A stretch of DNA of 40,457 nucleotides from a virus (IMGVR_UViG_3300017788_000067:1-40457), one strand, 5' to 3'. Numbered from the stretch's first letter, positions 20,546 to 28,810 are shown. Numbers and translations are program-made. The notes: generated by a model not told the origin, from the sequence alone.

Positions 20546-21241
20546 ATGGAAAACAAATCTACGATTAAAGTATTGGACAATGGTTACGTAAGACTTGTTG
20601 ATCACATGGGTAGTGACCTGTCTGTCGTTAATGCAGCAAGAGCGTCTTTTGCAAAAGAATCCAAAGAGTTTTCAGTACAAGACGCAAGACTTCTTGAATT
20701 TTTGGCTAGAGAAAATCATATGTCTCCCTTTCGCCATGCCTTTGCAACATTTGAGATTAAAGCTCCATTGATGGTGGCTCGACAGCATTGGAAGTATGTT
20801 GTTGGTTCCGATCATACCATGGATTCATGGAACGAATCATCAAGAAGATATATAACTATGGATCCAGAGTTTTATATACCCAAAAACGATGGGTGGAGAC
20901 AGGCCCCGGAGAACAGAAAACAGGGCTCTGGAGGCCCTATAGGGCCCTGGGTGGGGTCTGTGCTTACCACTAAGCTAAAACAGCATATAGAAGACGGAGA
21001 GGCCCTCTACAAGTGGGCTATGGAGGAGGGGGTAGCCCCAGAGCAGGCAAGACTTTTTCTCGCAGCCTACGGCATGTACCAGCCCTATAGGTGGTCATGC
21101 AGCCTACAGTCGATAGCCCTATTCTTAAACCAAAGACTTTCAGAAGATTCTCAAGTAGAAATACAAAGATATGCAGAAGCTGTTTATGAGCTAATACAGC
21201 CACTGTTTCCTATTTCAATAAAGGCTTTAACTGGTAGATAA
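20546..21241 (+). CDS. thyX: FAD-dependent thymidylate synthase
   Basis: Makes dTMP from dUMP using methylenetetrahydrofolate, FAD and NADPH; active as a homotetramer. The 231-aa product has the ThyX signature region at residues 79-102: R79-Q-H-W, then S94 and NESSRRY. The usual RHR is replaced by RQH, a variant I believe occurs in other ThyX groups. The upstream 'VNAARASF' and 'NHMSPFRH' match the family's substrate-binding motifs. A run of higher GC lies at about 20890-21120, unlike the flanks. Directly followed by a small gene without spacer. ThyX together with class II RNR gives the phage its own route to dTTP. Confidence 0.95.
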   Translation: MENKSTIKVLDNGYVRLVDHMGSDLSVVNAARASFAKESKEFSVQDARLLEFLARENHMSPFRHAFATFEIKAPLMVARQHWKYVVGSDHTMDSWNESSRRYITMDPEFYIPKNDGWRQAPENRKQGSGGPIGPWVGSVLTTKLKQHIEDGEALYKWAMEEGVAPEQARLFLAAYGMYQPYRWSCSLQSIALFLNQRLSEDSQVEIQRYAEAVYELIQPLFPISIKALTGR

Positions 21242-21475
21242 ATGGCGGCAGGCAAATTAAACTATATAGTTGTACACAAAAAGTCCAGTCAAGTCTATGG
21301 CTCTGCGTCTAAGAAAATTGCACTAGAATCTCCTCCACCAGACGGTTGCAAATTGGAGGATAAAAGAATATACTTTATAACACATGAACCAGATACCGGT
21401 GATTTAGCTGTTTATCAAGTACCGCAAGAAGAAGTGGTAAACGCTGAAATAAAAGAAAAGAAAGCAAATGAGTAA
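21242..21475 (+). CDS. Small unknown protein, 77 aa
   Basis: ATG immediately follows the thyX stop, so it is probably translationally coupled. The protein starts 'MAAGKLNYIVVHKKSSQVYG', resembling the start of the 63-aa protein at 23645 ('MSENKLNYFVVQEKILV'); the two may be distant relatives with an N-terminal beta hairpin. The C-terminus is charged. No function recognised. Confidence 0.6.
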   Translation: MAAGKLNYIVVHKKSSQVYGSASKKIALESPPPDGCKLEDKRIYFITHEPDTGDLAVYQVPQEEVVNAEIKEKKANE

Positions 21476-21704
21476 GAAAACAAATCAAAAGAAAAAAGTA
21501 AATATAAAGTTAGAGAATAATCAGTCATTTTTGATTGAGGATCTAAATATAATTTTACATATACAAAAAACGTACGCATCTATGATGCGAGGCCAGCTAT
21601 CGGAACAAGATAAAGCATTATACAATAGGGTCATTGCGGCAACTAACATCGCAATGGAAAATGTATACTTGGCGCCAAGCGATGGTTACAGTGAAGACTG
21701 GTAA
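21468..21704 (+). CDS. Small unknown protein, 78 aa
   Basis: Overlaps the previous gene by 8 bases (ATGAGTAA). Lys-rich N-terminus, then helical residues 20-65 and a short acidic end. No motif recognised. Its 3' end overlaps the next small gene by 23 bases in another frame; there is no CGG in that overlap, so this is not one of the frameshift joins. Confidence 0.5.
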   Translation: MSKKTNQKKKVNIKLENNQSFLIEDLNIILHIQKTYASMMRGQLSEQDKALYNRVIAATNIAMENVYLAPSDGYSEDW

Positions 21705-21951
21705 ATCAGTTGGCTATTTAGCCATATTATTCTCTATTGGATTTGTTTTAGGAAAACTAAATAACAAATCCCTTGACTCAATAAAAGAAAAAAATAAACA
21801 GGGACCTACTCATGGTCAGTACGCGAATAGGCTTATAGAATTTTTTGACGAAGATCTCAATGAGGCGGTAGGTGAATACTGCGAATATTTAGAGATGGGT
21901 TTTAACCCGTCAGACGCATTTGAGATAGCAAAAGCAAAGGCTAAGATGTGA
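21682..21951 (+). CDS. Small membrane-anchored protein, 89 aa
   Basis: ATG at 21682 (GTG at 21691 is an alternative), with no clear ribosome site, so coupling to the overlapping upstream gene is likely. Residues 9-24 ('SVGYLAILFSIGFVLG') form one transmembrane segment. The remainder is soluble and acidic, with 'FDEDLNEAVGEYCEYLEMGF' and a C-terminal helix. Single-pass inner membrane location is inferred. Function unknown. Confidence 0.55.
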   Translation: MVTVKTGKSVGYLAILFSIGFVLGKLNNKSLDSIKEKNKQGPTHGQYANRLIEFFDEDLNEAVGEYCEYLEMGFNPSDAFEIAKAKAKM

Positions 21952-22751
21952 TAGATCTTTGTGTTGTAAATTATAACACCAGACCAATGCTACAAAGATT
22001 GCTAGACTGCCTGCATGAAGGTGTATCTGATGCAAATAAATTTTGGAATTTGTACATTGCAGATAATGATTCAACAGACGATACAGTTGACTGGCTAAGA
22101 TCAAATGATGATCGATACCTTATAGATAGAATTTTTTTAAATAAGAATATAGGATATTCTGCGGCTTGCAATAAGCTCTCGATCAGGGGATCTAACGATA
22201 TTATCGCATTTCTAAATGCCGATGTCTGGCTTAAAAATAGTGATGTATCTAAAATAGTGAAAATATTTAATGAAGAACAAAATATTGACATTCTAGGTCC
22301 AAAACAAAGAGATGAGTACGGCCTGATAAGACACGCTGGTATAGTTGGAACTAATAAAAAACCCGTACACAGAGGATGGATGCAACCAGATCCTTTAGAT
22401 GAACTATATAAGGATAGAATGAATTGCGTTACCGTATCGGGATCTGCATATTTTATTAAAAGATCAATATGGAATGAGTTAACCAACAACGTTCAATATA
22501 GGGAGTTGTACCCCAATGCCTTGGGCGCATTTCTGCCAACCCCTCACTACTACGAAGAAACTTGGTGTTCATATTTCGCTAGACATTTAGGTTATAATGT
22601 GGTGTATGATGGTTCTGTGTCAATTGGCCATAGCTGGCACGCATCTTCTCCTAAGCCCGGAGAAGGCTACAGCCACGCCGACGCACAGTTCAAAGTAAGT
22701 CAATCAATATTTCGCAACGCATGCGATAAACTAGGAATAGAAAGAGATTAA
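21948..22751 (+). CDS. Family 2 glycosyltransferase
   Basis: Transfers a sugar from a nucleotide-sugar donor to an unknown acceptor. GTG start overlapping the previous TGA. The 267-aa protein begins with the GT-A strand 'DLCVVNYNTR', followed by 'YIADNDSTDDT', the 'NIGYSAACN' donor-binding turn and the metal-binding 'FLNADVW'. The later 'YYEETWCSYFARHLGYNVVY' matches the acceptor-side ED region, and 'GHSWHASSP' follows. One of three GT-like genes in 3 kb. The acceptor could be virion protein, modified DNA or host glycan; the sequence does not tell. Confidence 0.88.
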   Translation: MIDLCVVNYNTRPMLQRLLDCLHEGVSDANKFWNLYIADNDSTDDTVDWLRSNDDRYLIDRIFLNKNIGYSAACNKLSIRGSNDIIAFLNADVWLKNSDVSKIVKIFNEEQNIDILGPKQRDEYGLIRHAGIVGTNKKPVHRGWMQPDPLDELYKDRMNCVTVSGSAYFIKRSIWNELTNNVQYRELYPNALGAFLPTPHYYEETWCSYFARHLGYNVVYDGSVSIGHSWHASSPKPGEGYSHADAQFKVSQSIFRNACDKLGIERD

Positions 22752-22753
22752 AT

Positions 22754-23155
22754 ATGTCAGTTAAATTAAACCCATGGATATATAATGCAGAAGTCAAAAA
22801 AGTAGTTGATGGTGATACATTTGATATCATCATTGATCTTGGTTTTGATACCCTTAGAAAAGGTAGAGTTCGTCTTTATGGCGTTAATGCACCAGAAAGC
22901 CGCACCAAAGACGTGGCTGAAAAGCAAAAGGGATTGGCCGCCAAAGAGTTCACTGATCAGTGGCTTACTCGCACAAATCACAAGGTTAAGATAGAGACCA
23001 TTCTAAATAAGAATGAGAAGTATGGTAGGGTGTTAGCTAAGGTTTGGGACGAAAGTGGCAACTGTCTCAACACAGATATTGTTACTGCAGGCCTGGCTAG
23101 AGAATACTATGGTGTAGGCGACAAAACCTGGACAGAATTTAAGAAAGATAGCTGA
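22754..23155 (+). CDS. Thermonuclease (SNase-like)
   Basis: A calcium-dependent nuclease of the staphylococcal nuclease fold, 133 aa. Visible active-site residues: D19 and D21 in 'VVDGDT', R40 in 'RVRLYGVNAPE', E48 and R92 in 'KYGRVLA'. No signal peptide, so intracellular action is inferred, perhaps degradation of host DNA. Overlaps the next gene as TGATG. Confidence 0.92.
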   Translation: MSVKLNPWIYNAEVKKVVDGDTFDIIIDLGFDTLRKGRVRLYGVNAPESRTKDVAEKQKGLAAKEFTDQWLTRTNHKVKIETILNKNEKYGRVLAKVWDESGNCLNTDIVTAGLAREYYGVGDKTWTEFKKDS

Positions 23156-23592
23156 TGCAAACGTTTTTGCCCTATCCAGACCTTAAAAAATCCGTTCAAG
23201 TTTTGGACTCTAAGCGCTTAGGTAAGCAAAGAGTAGAAACTTTTCAGGTTTTAAATATCCTGTTAGGCAGAACAGCCACAAAAGGTTGGAGAAATCATCC
23301 AGTTACTTTAATGTGGGAAGGTTATGAATCAGCTCTACAGCTGTATCAAAACTACACAATAGAAGAATGGATTAAGAGAGGGTACAAAAACAACATGTCA
23401 TTTGAAAATCTTATTATTGATGCAAAACTTCCATCGTGGTTTGGGGATGATCGAATTCATAGCTCCCACAGATCAAATCTTTTAAGAAAAGACTGGGAAT
23501 ATTACTCACCATATTTCAATGAGGATCCCACTTTGCCATACTATTGGCCCGTGCAGAGAGAAAACTCAACAAAAGAAGTTGCCAACATCTAG
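23155..23592 (+). CDS. Pyrimidine-dimer glycosylase-like protein (MSMEG_6728/Pyr_excise type)
   Basis: The 145-aa protein starts 'MQTFLPYPDLKKSVQVLDSK' and continues 'RLGKQRVETFQVL...GWRNHPVTLMWEGYESAL', the pattern of the MSMEG_6728/Pyr_excise family. That family is related to T4 endonuclease V and common in actinobacteria. The C-terminal half has 'WFGDDRIHSSHRSNLLRKDW' and 'YYWP'. A repair or DNA-binding role is inferred. TGATG junction with the thermonuclease gene suggests joint translation. Confidence 0.8.
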   Translation: MQTFLPYPDLKKSVQVLDSKRLGKQRVETFQVLNILLGRTATKGWRNHPVTLMWEGYESALQLYQNYTIEEWIKRGYKNNMSFENLIIDAKLPSWFGDDRIHSSHRSNLLRKDWEYYSPYFNEDPTLPYYWPVQRENSTKEVANI

Positions 23593-23607
23593 TTTGTGGA
23601 CTATAAT
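23579..23607 (+). promoter_or_regulatory. Sigma70-type promoter
   Basis: TTGCCA at 23579-23584, a 17-base spacer and a perfect TATAAT at 23602-23607, followed by a 30-base leader with AAAGGA before the ATG at 23645. The promoter overlaps the end of the preceding gene. Confidence 0.75.
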
Positions 23608-23644
23608 GGTTGCTGTAACATCAGCAAACAACAAAAGGAACAAC

Positions 23645-23836
23645 ATGTCAGAGAATAAACTAAACTACTTTGTAGTACAGGAAAAGATCCTCGTAAAGGC
23701 CAAGAATAAGCAGGACGCCGAAAAGGTCGCTGCAGGCCGCAAGGGAATTAATGGTGAGGTCCTGTTCAAATCAACTGATATTGAGAGAATCTCTTCTGTT
23801 CAGGCACATAAGCGAATCAATCAGCTAAGCGCCTAA
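23645..23836 (+). CDS. Small, probably highly expressed protein, 63 aa
   Basis: Own promoter, good ribosome site and higher GC than its neighbours, with a strong hairpin after the stop, so it forms a one-gene transcription unit. The protein starts 'MSENKLNYFVVQEKILVKAK', then a charged helix 'NKQDAEKVAAGRKG', and ends in 'QAHKRINQLSA'. Similar N-terminus to the 77-aa gene at 21242. No function recognised. Confidence 0.7.
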   Translation: MSENKLNYFVVQEKILVKAKNKQDAEKVAAGRKGINGEVLFKSTDIERISSVQAHKRINQLSA

Positions 23837-23842
23837 ATTCAA

Positions 23843-23875
23843 TATCCGGGACAGATGCAATTCCTGTCCCGGATA
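23843..23875 (+). terminator. 12-bp perfect hairpin
   Basis: TATCCGGGACAG (23843-23854) pairs with CTGTCCCGGATA (23864-23875) over a 9-base loop. No T-run follows; instead the AGGAG ribosome site of the next gene begins 2 bases later. It may be a factor-assisted terminator, an RNA-processing or stability element for the small gene, or a control of the next start. Confidence 0.55.
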
Positions 23876-23888
23876 CAGGAGATATCAC

Positions 23889-24590
23889 ATGATTATTGCT
23901 CAAATGGTTGGAAGAAACGAATCAAAAAGATTTCTCACACCAGTTTTAAGAAGACTTAAAGATCAAGTTGATTGCATAGTCTTTACCGACGACTGTTCGG
24001 ATGATGATACTGCGGAAATAGCAAGTGAATATGCAAACGTATATGTCAACAATTCTTCTCTGTTTCCTGTTCATGAGGGAAAATTAAGATCAGAAGCTTG
24101 GAAGAATCTTTCTAAGCACGCAAGTGAAGGCGATTGGATAATTGCCGTAGACTGTGACGAAATGTTATATCAATCAAAAGATATTAACAATATTAATATA
24201 TCTAAAATTTTAGACGCTTCTCCGTTTGATGTTGTCAATGTTAGATTCTACCACATGTGGTCTGCAGTAAAATACAGAGTCGATAAACTTTGGGCGCCAA
24301 ATAATAGTTCAAGAATATTTAGATTTAAAGAAGGTGGAGTGTTTTTGAATAAAAAACTTGCCTGTGGGTCGGAACCAACCTATGTGCTAAACGACATTCA
24401 AAAAAGAAATTACTGGGTGCAATCTGGTTTAATCATGCAACATTTAGGCTATATGCTAGATAGTGATAAGCTTTCAAAGTATAATAGATATTCACTCTTG
24501 GATAAGGGTGAATTTCATAACATAAAACACATAGAATCAATAATAGACAAAGATCCGACTCTAATCAACTGGGGAAATTTTGGAATATGA
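23889..24590 (+). CDS. Family 2 glycosyltransferase-like protein
   Basis: 233 aa. GT-A fold signs: 'MIIAQMVGRNESKRFL', 'VFTDDCSDDDT' (nucleotide binding) and 'WIIAVDCDEML' (metal-binding DxDE). The later segment contains 'MWSAVKYRVDKLWAPNNSSR', typical of glycosyltransferases with a short C-terminal domain. AGGAG ribosome site next to the hairpin above. The stop overlaps the next ATG. Acceptor unknown. Confidence 0.82.
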   Translation: MIIAQMVGRNESKRFLTPVLRRLKDQVDCIVFTDDCSDDDTAEIASEYANVYVNNSSLFPVHEGKLRSEAWKNLSKHASEGDWIIAVDCDEMLYQSKDINNINISKILDASPFDVVNVRFYHMWSAVKYRVDKLWAPNNSSRIFRFKEGGVFLNKKLACGSEPTYVLNDIQKRNYWVQSGLIMQHLGYMLDSDKLSKYNRYSLLDKGEFHNIKHIESIIDKDPTLINWGNFGI

Positions 24591-25231
24591 AAACGCTTAA
24601 TGCAGTAGAAACAATAAAAAAAGTTTCTTACCTACTCGAATGTAAACAAAGATTTGGTTTTGTTACCTATACGCGATCGTCTATATTTTCTTTAACAGGT
24701 GAACTAACTGGTGATAAAAAACCACCAAAGAATTTTACTAAGTTGATAACTTCAAGTCTTTCAAATAAAGACAAAATGTTTACAAAAGCTATCCAAAAAG
24801 ATTTAATAAAATCTAATCTAGAAAAAATAAAAGAAAATATTGAGGTTGATTTGTCTACCTCTACATTCTATGACCCCGCATTCTTGGAGTATTATATTAA
24901 TAATAACTATGATATTTTTAAAACCTTTATATCATGGTATCTAAAAACCACCAATGTTGTAATAGTTTCTTTTCAGGGTAATCAAACTATATCTAAGTAC
25001 TTTTCAAAAGATTCCATTTATTTAAACGCCCCTTATAATGATTTTTACTCAAAAATAGATTTGATTACAGAAGAGATTATTAAAAATAGTGACAAAACAA
25101 ACCTATGCGTACTTGACTGCCCAATGCTCAGCACAGCGTTGGCCCAAAATCTTTGGGAAAAGAGCTCTATGTCCATACTAGATCTTGGAAGAACTCTTAC
25201 TGTAGCCAAATCACTGCATAGGTCAAAATGA
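24587..25231 (+). CDS. Possible GT-D-type glycosyltransferase, 214 aa
   Basis: ATGA overlap with the preceding glycosyltransferase gene. The C-terminal third contains 'NLCVLDCPMLSTALAQNLWE' followed by 'SILDLGRTLT', which resembles the end of the GT-D (DUF1792-like) fold where a Gly-Ala strand and a 'DxG' strand form the donor site. The N-terminal 'RFGFVTYTRSSIFSLTGE' agrees with the start of that fold ('RfG.GE...'). This is a pattern match by eye, so moderate confidence. Context supports a sugar-transfer cassette. Confidence 0.5.
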   Translation: MKTLNAVETIKKVSYLLECKQRFGFVTYTRSSIFSLTGELTGDKKPPKNFTKLITSSLSNKDKMFTKAIQKDLIKSNLEKIKENIEVDLSTSTFYDPAFLEYYINNNYDIFKTFISWYLKTTNVVIVSFQGNQTISKYFSKDSIYLNAPYNDFYSKIDLITEEIIKNSDKTNLCVLDCPMLSTALAQNLWEKSSMSILDLGRTLTVAKSLHRSK

Positions 25232-25881
25232 CAGAGCTAGATAAAAAAACAATAAATCTCTTAAACTTAAGAATAAAAAGTTTTTTATTTGAAACTAATT
25301 TATCTATATCTCAAATAGCAAAAGAATTATGTTTGTCATACGAAGAACTTGATAAGTGCATAAAAAAAAATGGATTGTCTTGGGTAAAAGATCATAGAAA
25401 AAAAATGTCTAAAGGTCAAACAGTTTTGACTAGCATCTTTACAAAACTTATACCAGGAGAGACTATCGTCAATGAGTTTCATATAGGCGAAAGGCTGAAG
25501 CTAGATGTTTATTGTCCAAGCTACAAGCTTGGCGCAGAATATCATGGCATTCAACACTTCAAGTACACAGAAAGATTTCATGAATTTAAAGAAGATTTTT
25601 TGGAGAGTCAAAAAAGAGATGAAAGAAAACTTGAATTGTGTAAAGAGCAAGGAATTGCTTTAGTTGTATTTAGGTACGATGACAAGCTTACTGAACAAGC
25701 AGTTTGTGATAGAATATTGTCAGTCCTAAAAACTTCAAGCTATACTATTAGTTCGAAAAATCAAAAAAGCATAACTCAAAATCCTTTTTATCAGCAGGCA
25801 AAAAAGAAGAATTCAGAAAAAAAGAAAAAGATTTACAGAAAACTAAAAGAAAAGAAAAAAAATGACAGAAATGGCAAGTGA
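25228..25881 (+). CDS. Vsr-like PD-(D/E)XK nuclease, 217 aa
   Basis: ATGA overlap with the previous gene. Residues 1-50 look like a helix-turn-helix ('LSISQIAKELCLSYEELDKC'). Residues 75-165 fit the very-short-patch/EDxHD nuclease fold: 'ETIVNEFHIGERLKLDVYCP', then 'GAEYHGIQHF', a 'QKRDERKLELCKEQGI' helix and 'LVVFRYDD'. E and D precede the 'EYHG..H' core. The C-terminus is a lysine-rich tail. It may be a homing-type or repair nuclease. It lies between the glycosyltransferases and the helicase gene. Confidence 0.65.
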   Translation: MTELDKKTINLLNLRIKSFLFETNLSISQIAKELCLSYEELDKCIKKNGLSWVKDHRKKMSKGQTVLTSIFTKLIPGETIVNEFHIGERLKLDVYCPSYKLGAEYHGIQHFKYTERFHEFKEDFLESQKRDERKLELCKEQGIALVVFRYDDKLTEQAVCDRILSVLKTSSYTISSKNQKSITQNPFYQQAKKKNSEKKKKIYRKLKEKKKNDRNGK

Positions 25882-27331
25882 ACAGCTGCTCGAATATCCT
25901 CTTGAGTATCAGGTATTTGCGCTTGCCCTTAGGAACAAAGGTGCAATAGTATATTTTGATGCTAATCTTCCAGAGGAAGCCGTTGGCGCCGTCAATGGTC
26001 AGTTGGGATTAAATGAATTCTATAGAGCTCTTCTTTCCTATCATAGATTAACAAAATTAGATTTTGTAGATCCTATTGCATTCAAGGCATGGCTTGAGTC
26101 AGAGACTGATATTCATGCCGCTCTAGGGGGGTCAGTAGGGGTTGATACAGTTATAGATATTTTGAAATCTATTGAGGTCTCAACCGAAGAGTCTATATCT
26201 CAAGTGTTAAAACATAGATATAATAAGAAAAAGCAGCTAGATATATTACAGGAATTACAGATTTTACTTACTCAGAAGGGTGAGAAAACCACGAAAGAAA
26301 TATCAAGAATTAATGAAATCACTGCAGAAATAAAAAGCTTAGAAAACGATTTAAACTTTAATGTTTTCGATAGTGTTATTACGGCAAAAGATATTTCCAA
26401 TAGAGCAGAATCGCTTCTTGATATACCCAGTTTCCTTCCGACTCAATTTAAGGCCCTTAACAGGGCAATGGGGTACACGGATGAAGGTGGATTTTTTAGG
26501 GGATCTGTTCATGCAATTATCGCAGCGTCAGGTAAGGGTAAGAGCACATTTGCTAAATGTTTAGTAAATCATTGGGCAGATACCGGATATAAGGTTTTAT
26601 ATATCAATTTTGAAGAAGCAGTTTCCCACTGGGAAAGAGTATTAATGACTCAAATTATAGAAAAAAATGTTTACGCAGAGGCGTCCAATTGGTCGGAATT
26701 AGAAAAATTAAATAACCTAGAAAAATTTCAGCTAAAATTAAAAGAATGGGGTGATCGATTTATGGTTAGGCACGATCCCGACACTCCGTATTTTGAAGAC
26801 TTGGAGAAGTGGCTAAGAAGTATTATGGGGCATGCGGAACTTATTCCAGATGTAATTGTGATAGATACCATACAATCAATGTTTACAAGATCAACTGGCA
26901 AGGGCAAGCCTAGGTGGGGTGAATTTGAAGAGATGATGGTTAGATTAGAAAAACTGGCAAGAGATATGGATTGCGTATTAATAATAACCGCTCAAGAAAA
27001 TGCCAATAGAATGAAAGAAAGAAGAGAGGTTGTTCAGCAGTCGGACACTGGCGGTTCGCTATCAATACAGCAAAAGTGTGCAGTAACAATTTTTATAACT
27101 GAAAAAAAACTTGTTAGTGGAGATGATTCAGAAGACGAAAATATTATGCAGCTGCAGATTCCAAAAAATAGAATAACAGGTTCTACCTATATTTACAACT
27201 CACCACTAGTCAAATATGTTGATCAACACAAAAAATATGTGGATTACGAACCAATAACAGAAGAGTCTTACGCAAAAGTTGTGAACTCAAATAATATTGA
27301 AGAATTAATTTCAAGCATAACAGTAGTCTAG
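25862..27331 (+). CDS. DnaB-like replicative helicase
   Basis: 489 aa, RecA-fold ATPase of the DnaB superfamily that unwinds DNA at the fork. Walker A is at residues 222-229 (ASGKGKST, K227). A catalytic Glu region 'NFEEA' is at about 249-253. Walker B 'DVIVIDT' ends at D335. 'LIITAQEN' is the H3 Gln motif and 'PKNRITGS' holds the arginine finger. The N-terminal 180 residues are helical, as in DnaB N-domains. Overlaps the upstream gene by 20 bases; ATG at 25862 or 25871. Part of the replication block with primase and polymerase. Confidence 0.88.
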   Translation: MTEMASEQLLEYPLEYQVFALALRNKGAIVYFDANLPEEAVGAVNGQLGLNEFYRALLSYHRLTKLDFVDPIAFKAWLESETDIHAALGGSVGVDTVIDILKSIEVSTEESISQVLKHRYNKKKQLDILQELQILLTQKGEKTTKEISRINEITAEIKSLENDLNFNVFDSVITAKDISNRAESLLDIPSFLPTQFKALNRAMGYTDEGGFFRGSVHAIIAASGKGKSTFAKCLVNHWADTGYKVLYINFEEAVSHWERVLMTQIIEKNVYAEASNWSELEKLNNLEKFQLKLKEWGDRFMVRHDPDTPYFEDLEKWLRSIMGHAELIPDVIVIDTIQSMFTRSTGKGKPRWGEFEEMMVRLEKLARDMDCVLIITAQENANRMKERREVVQQSDTGGSLSIQQKCAVTIFITEKKLVSGDDSEDENIMQLQIPKNRITGSTYIYNSPLVKYVDQHKKYVDYEPITEESYAKVVNSNNIEELISSITVV

Positions 27332-27339
27332 GAGAAGAT

Positions 27340-28152
27340 ATGATACAAATAACTACTCAAGAATTAAAAGATTTTCAAACATGCGCTAGGCTATATGATT
27401 ATAGACATAAGCAACAAATGCCAGAAACCATAGGTGGCAGAACACTAAACTCTGTAAAGTTTGAATCCACGATAAGAAGTATAGTTCATTATTTTTTCTA
27501 CAAAAAACAAGCGGGAACAACCCCATCTTATATTTCTTTGCAAAACAGATGGGAAAAACTTTGGTTTCCAAAAAATTCTTCATCCCATGACATTATCTAT
27601 GAGCAACACGAGACGCTTCACGGAAATGCCGCTAGTCTAACTAGCAAAGCTCAAAATGTTTTAATGGATTTGATTGAAAATTTTGGTGACTTAGAAATAA
27701 TTCCCATAGGAATAGACGAAGAATTTATCGCACCAATTAATTCTCAAGTAGCTATAAAAGATAAATTTGATTTGATGTACTTTAAGGATAATAAAATTCA
27801 TATATTAAAATGGATGTTTAATTACAGACTAAAGCACGAACACACCTATGCACTAGACTTTTCGGTAATGAACATAGGTTTCTTAAATAAATTTGGTGAT
27901 AAATTTAATCAAGCAACTTTTGGATATTTTGATTTATTGAATCAAAAATCTGGTTTTAATGAGTTTAATGTAGAAAAAGCTGATGTTGAAGCTGTAAAAT
28001 ATTGGTGCGAATCTCTTATAGCTGAAAAAATTTTTCCGTCTAGAAGAGGACTTACGGCATATTGTAAGGTGTGTCCTTTTGATAAGCCGTGCAGCAAATG
28101 GACATCTTGGAACAAAAAGGAAAAAGCTAATGGCAAAAAAAGAAAAATCTAA
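27340..28152 (+). CDS. Cas4/RecB-like Fe-S protein with degenerate nuclease site
   Basis: 270 aa, strong AGGAGA ribosome site. Four cysteines in the Cas4/AddB-like arrangement (C15 in 'DFQTCARLYDY'; C242, C245, C251 in 'YCKVCPFDKPC') suggest a 4Fe-4S cluster. The nuclease core keeps D144 ('KDKFDLMY') but the next motif reads 'IHILKW', with I155 where the family has an acidic residue before x-Lys (K157). So cleavage activity is doubtful and a structural or DNA-binding role is inferred. The second Cas4-like gene at 34437 keeps the full site. Confidence 0.7.
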   Translation: MIQITTQELKDFQTCARLYDYRHKQQMPETIGGRTLNSVKFESTIRSIVHYFFYKKQAGTTPSYISLQNRWEKLWFPKNSSSHDIIYEQHETLHGNAASLTSKAQNVLMDLIENFGDLEIIPIGIDEEFIAPINSQVAIKDKFDLMYFKDNKIHILKWMFNYRLKHEHTYALDFSVMNIGFLNKFGDKFNQATFGYFDLLNQKSGFNEFNVEKADVEAVKYWCESLIAEKIFPSRRGLTAYCKVCPFDKPCSKWTSWNKKEKANGKKRKI

Positions 28153-28810
28153 TATATTAGATGATATTCTTTCTACAAAAATATCACCACACACAATTAA
28201 GGAAGAAGACAAAACTCTCGATCCTTTAATTGATGAAATAAATCTCATTGAAAATGAAGGTATTAAATCCTTTGTCAGATCAATTCTTTATAGGGCAGAA
28301 GGTTTTTGGAAAATTCCAGCAAGCTTTTCCGGTAAACATCACGCGCCAGACGAAAGAGGTGTTGGCGGGAATGTTCTTCATACAAAGAGAGCAGTTAGGG
28401 TTGGTTCAATTTTGGCCGATTCGTACTCTCTGTCGTCGGAAGAAAGAGACTTAATACTTGCAGCTCTTATACTGCATGATCTAACAAAGGGTATAAAAAA
28501 CGAAGCCTCCGAAAACTATCGTTATGACCCGATGCATCCGTATACCGTTGGGTTGTTCGTTAAAAAGTGCCAAGATCAAGATAGGCAGTACGCATCAGAT
28601 TCCCAATCCTCTACCCTTTATATAAGCGAAGAGGATACTCAAACGATACTTAGATTAATTAGGTGTCACTTAGGTCCATGGTCCCCTATTCCAGAAACAA
28701 CTCCGGTTACATATATGGATATGATTGTTCATCTCGCCGACAACATTTCATCAAAGCTTCACCTAGTAGTTGATGGTGAAAATATCAAAGATTCTAGATG
28801 GGCTATATGA
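28130..28810 (+). CDS. HD-domain phosphohydrolase
   Basis: 226 aa from the ATG at 28130, which has AGGA 8 bases upstream and overlaps the previous gene by 23 bases. Metal-binding set: H84 ('VLHTKRA'), H116-D117 ('LILHDLTKG'), the 'MHPYTVG' and 'RCHLGPWSP' histidines and a late Asp in 'IVHLADNISS', matching the HD superfamily. Substrate unknown; nucleotide or phosphodiester hydrolysis is the family norm. It sits between helicase and primase genes, so a nucleotide-pool or replication role is inferred. CGG triplets inside are all out of frame. Confidence 0.8.
   Translation: MAKKEKSNILDDILSTKISPHTIKEEDKTLDPLIDEINLIENEGIKSFVRSILYRAEGFWKIPASFSGKHHAPDERGVGGNVLHTKRAVRVGSILADSYSLSSEERDLILAALILHDLTKGIKNEASENYRYDPMHPYTVGLFVKKCQDQDRQYASDSQSSTLYISEEDTQTILRLIRCHLGPWSPIPETTPVTYMDMIVHLADNISSKLHLVVDGENIKDSRWAI

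Noticed and set aside
21634-21951. Frameshift between the 78-aa gene and the membrane protein gene
   Set aside because: No CGG in register; an ATG at 21682 inside the overlap explains the second frame.
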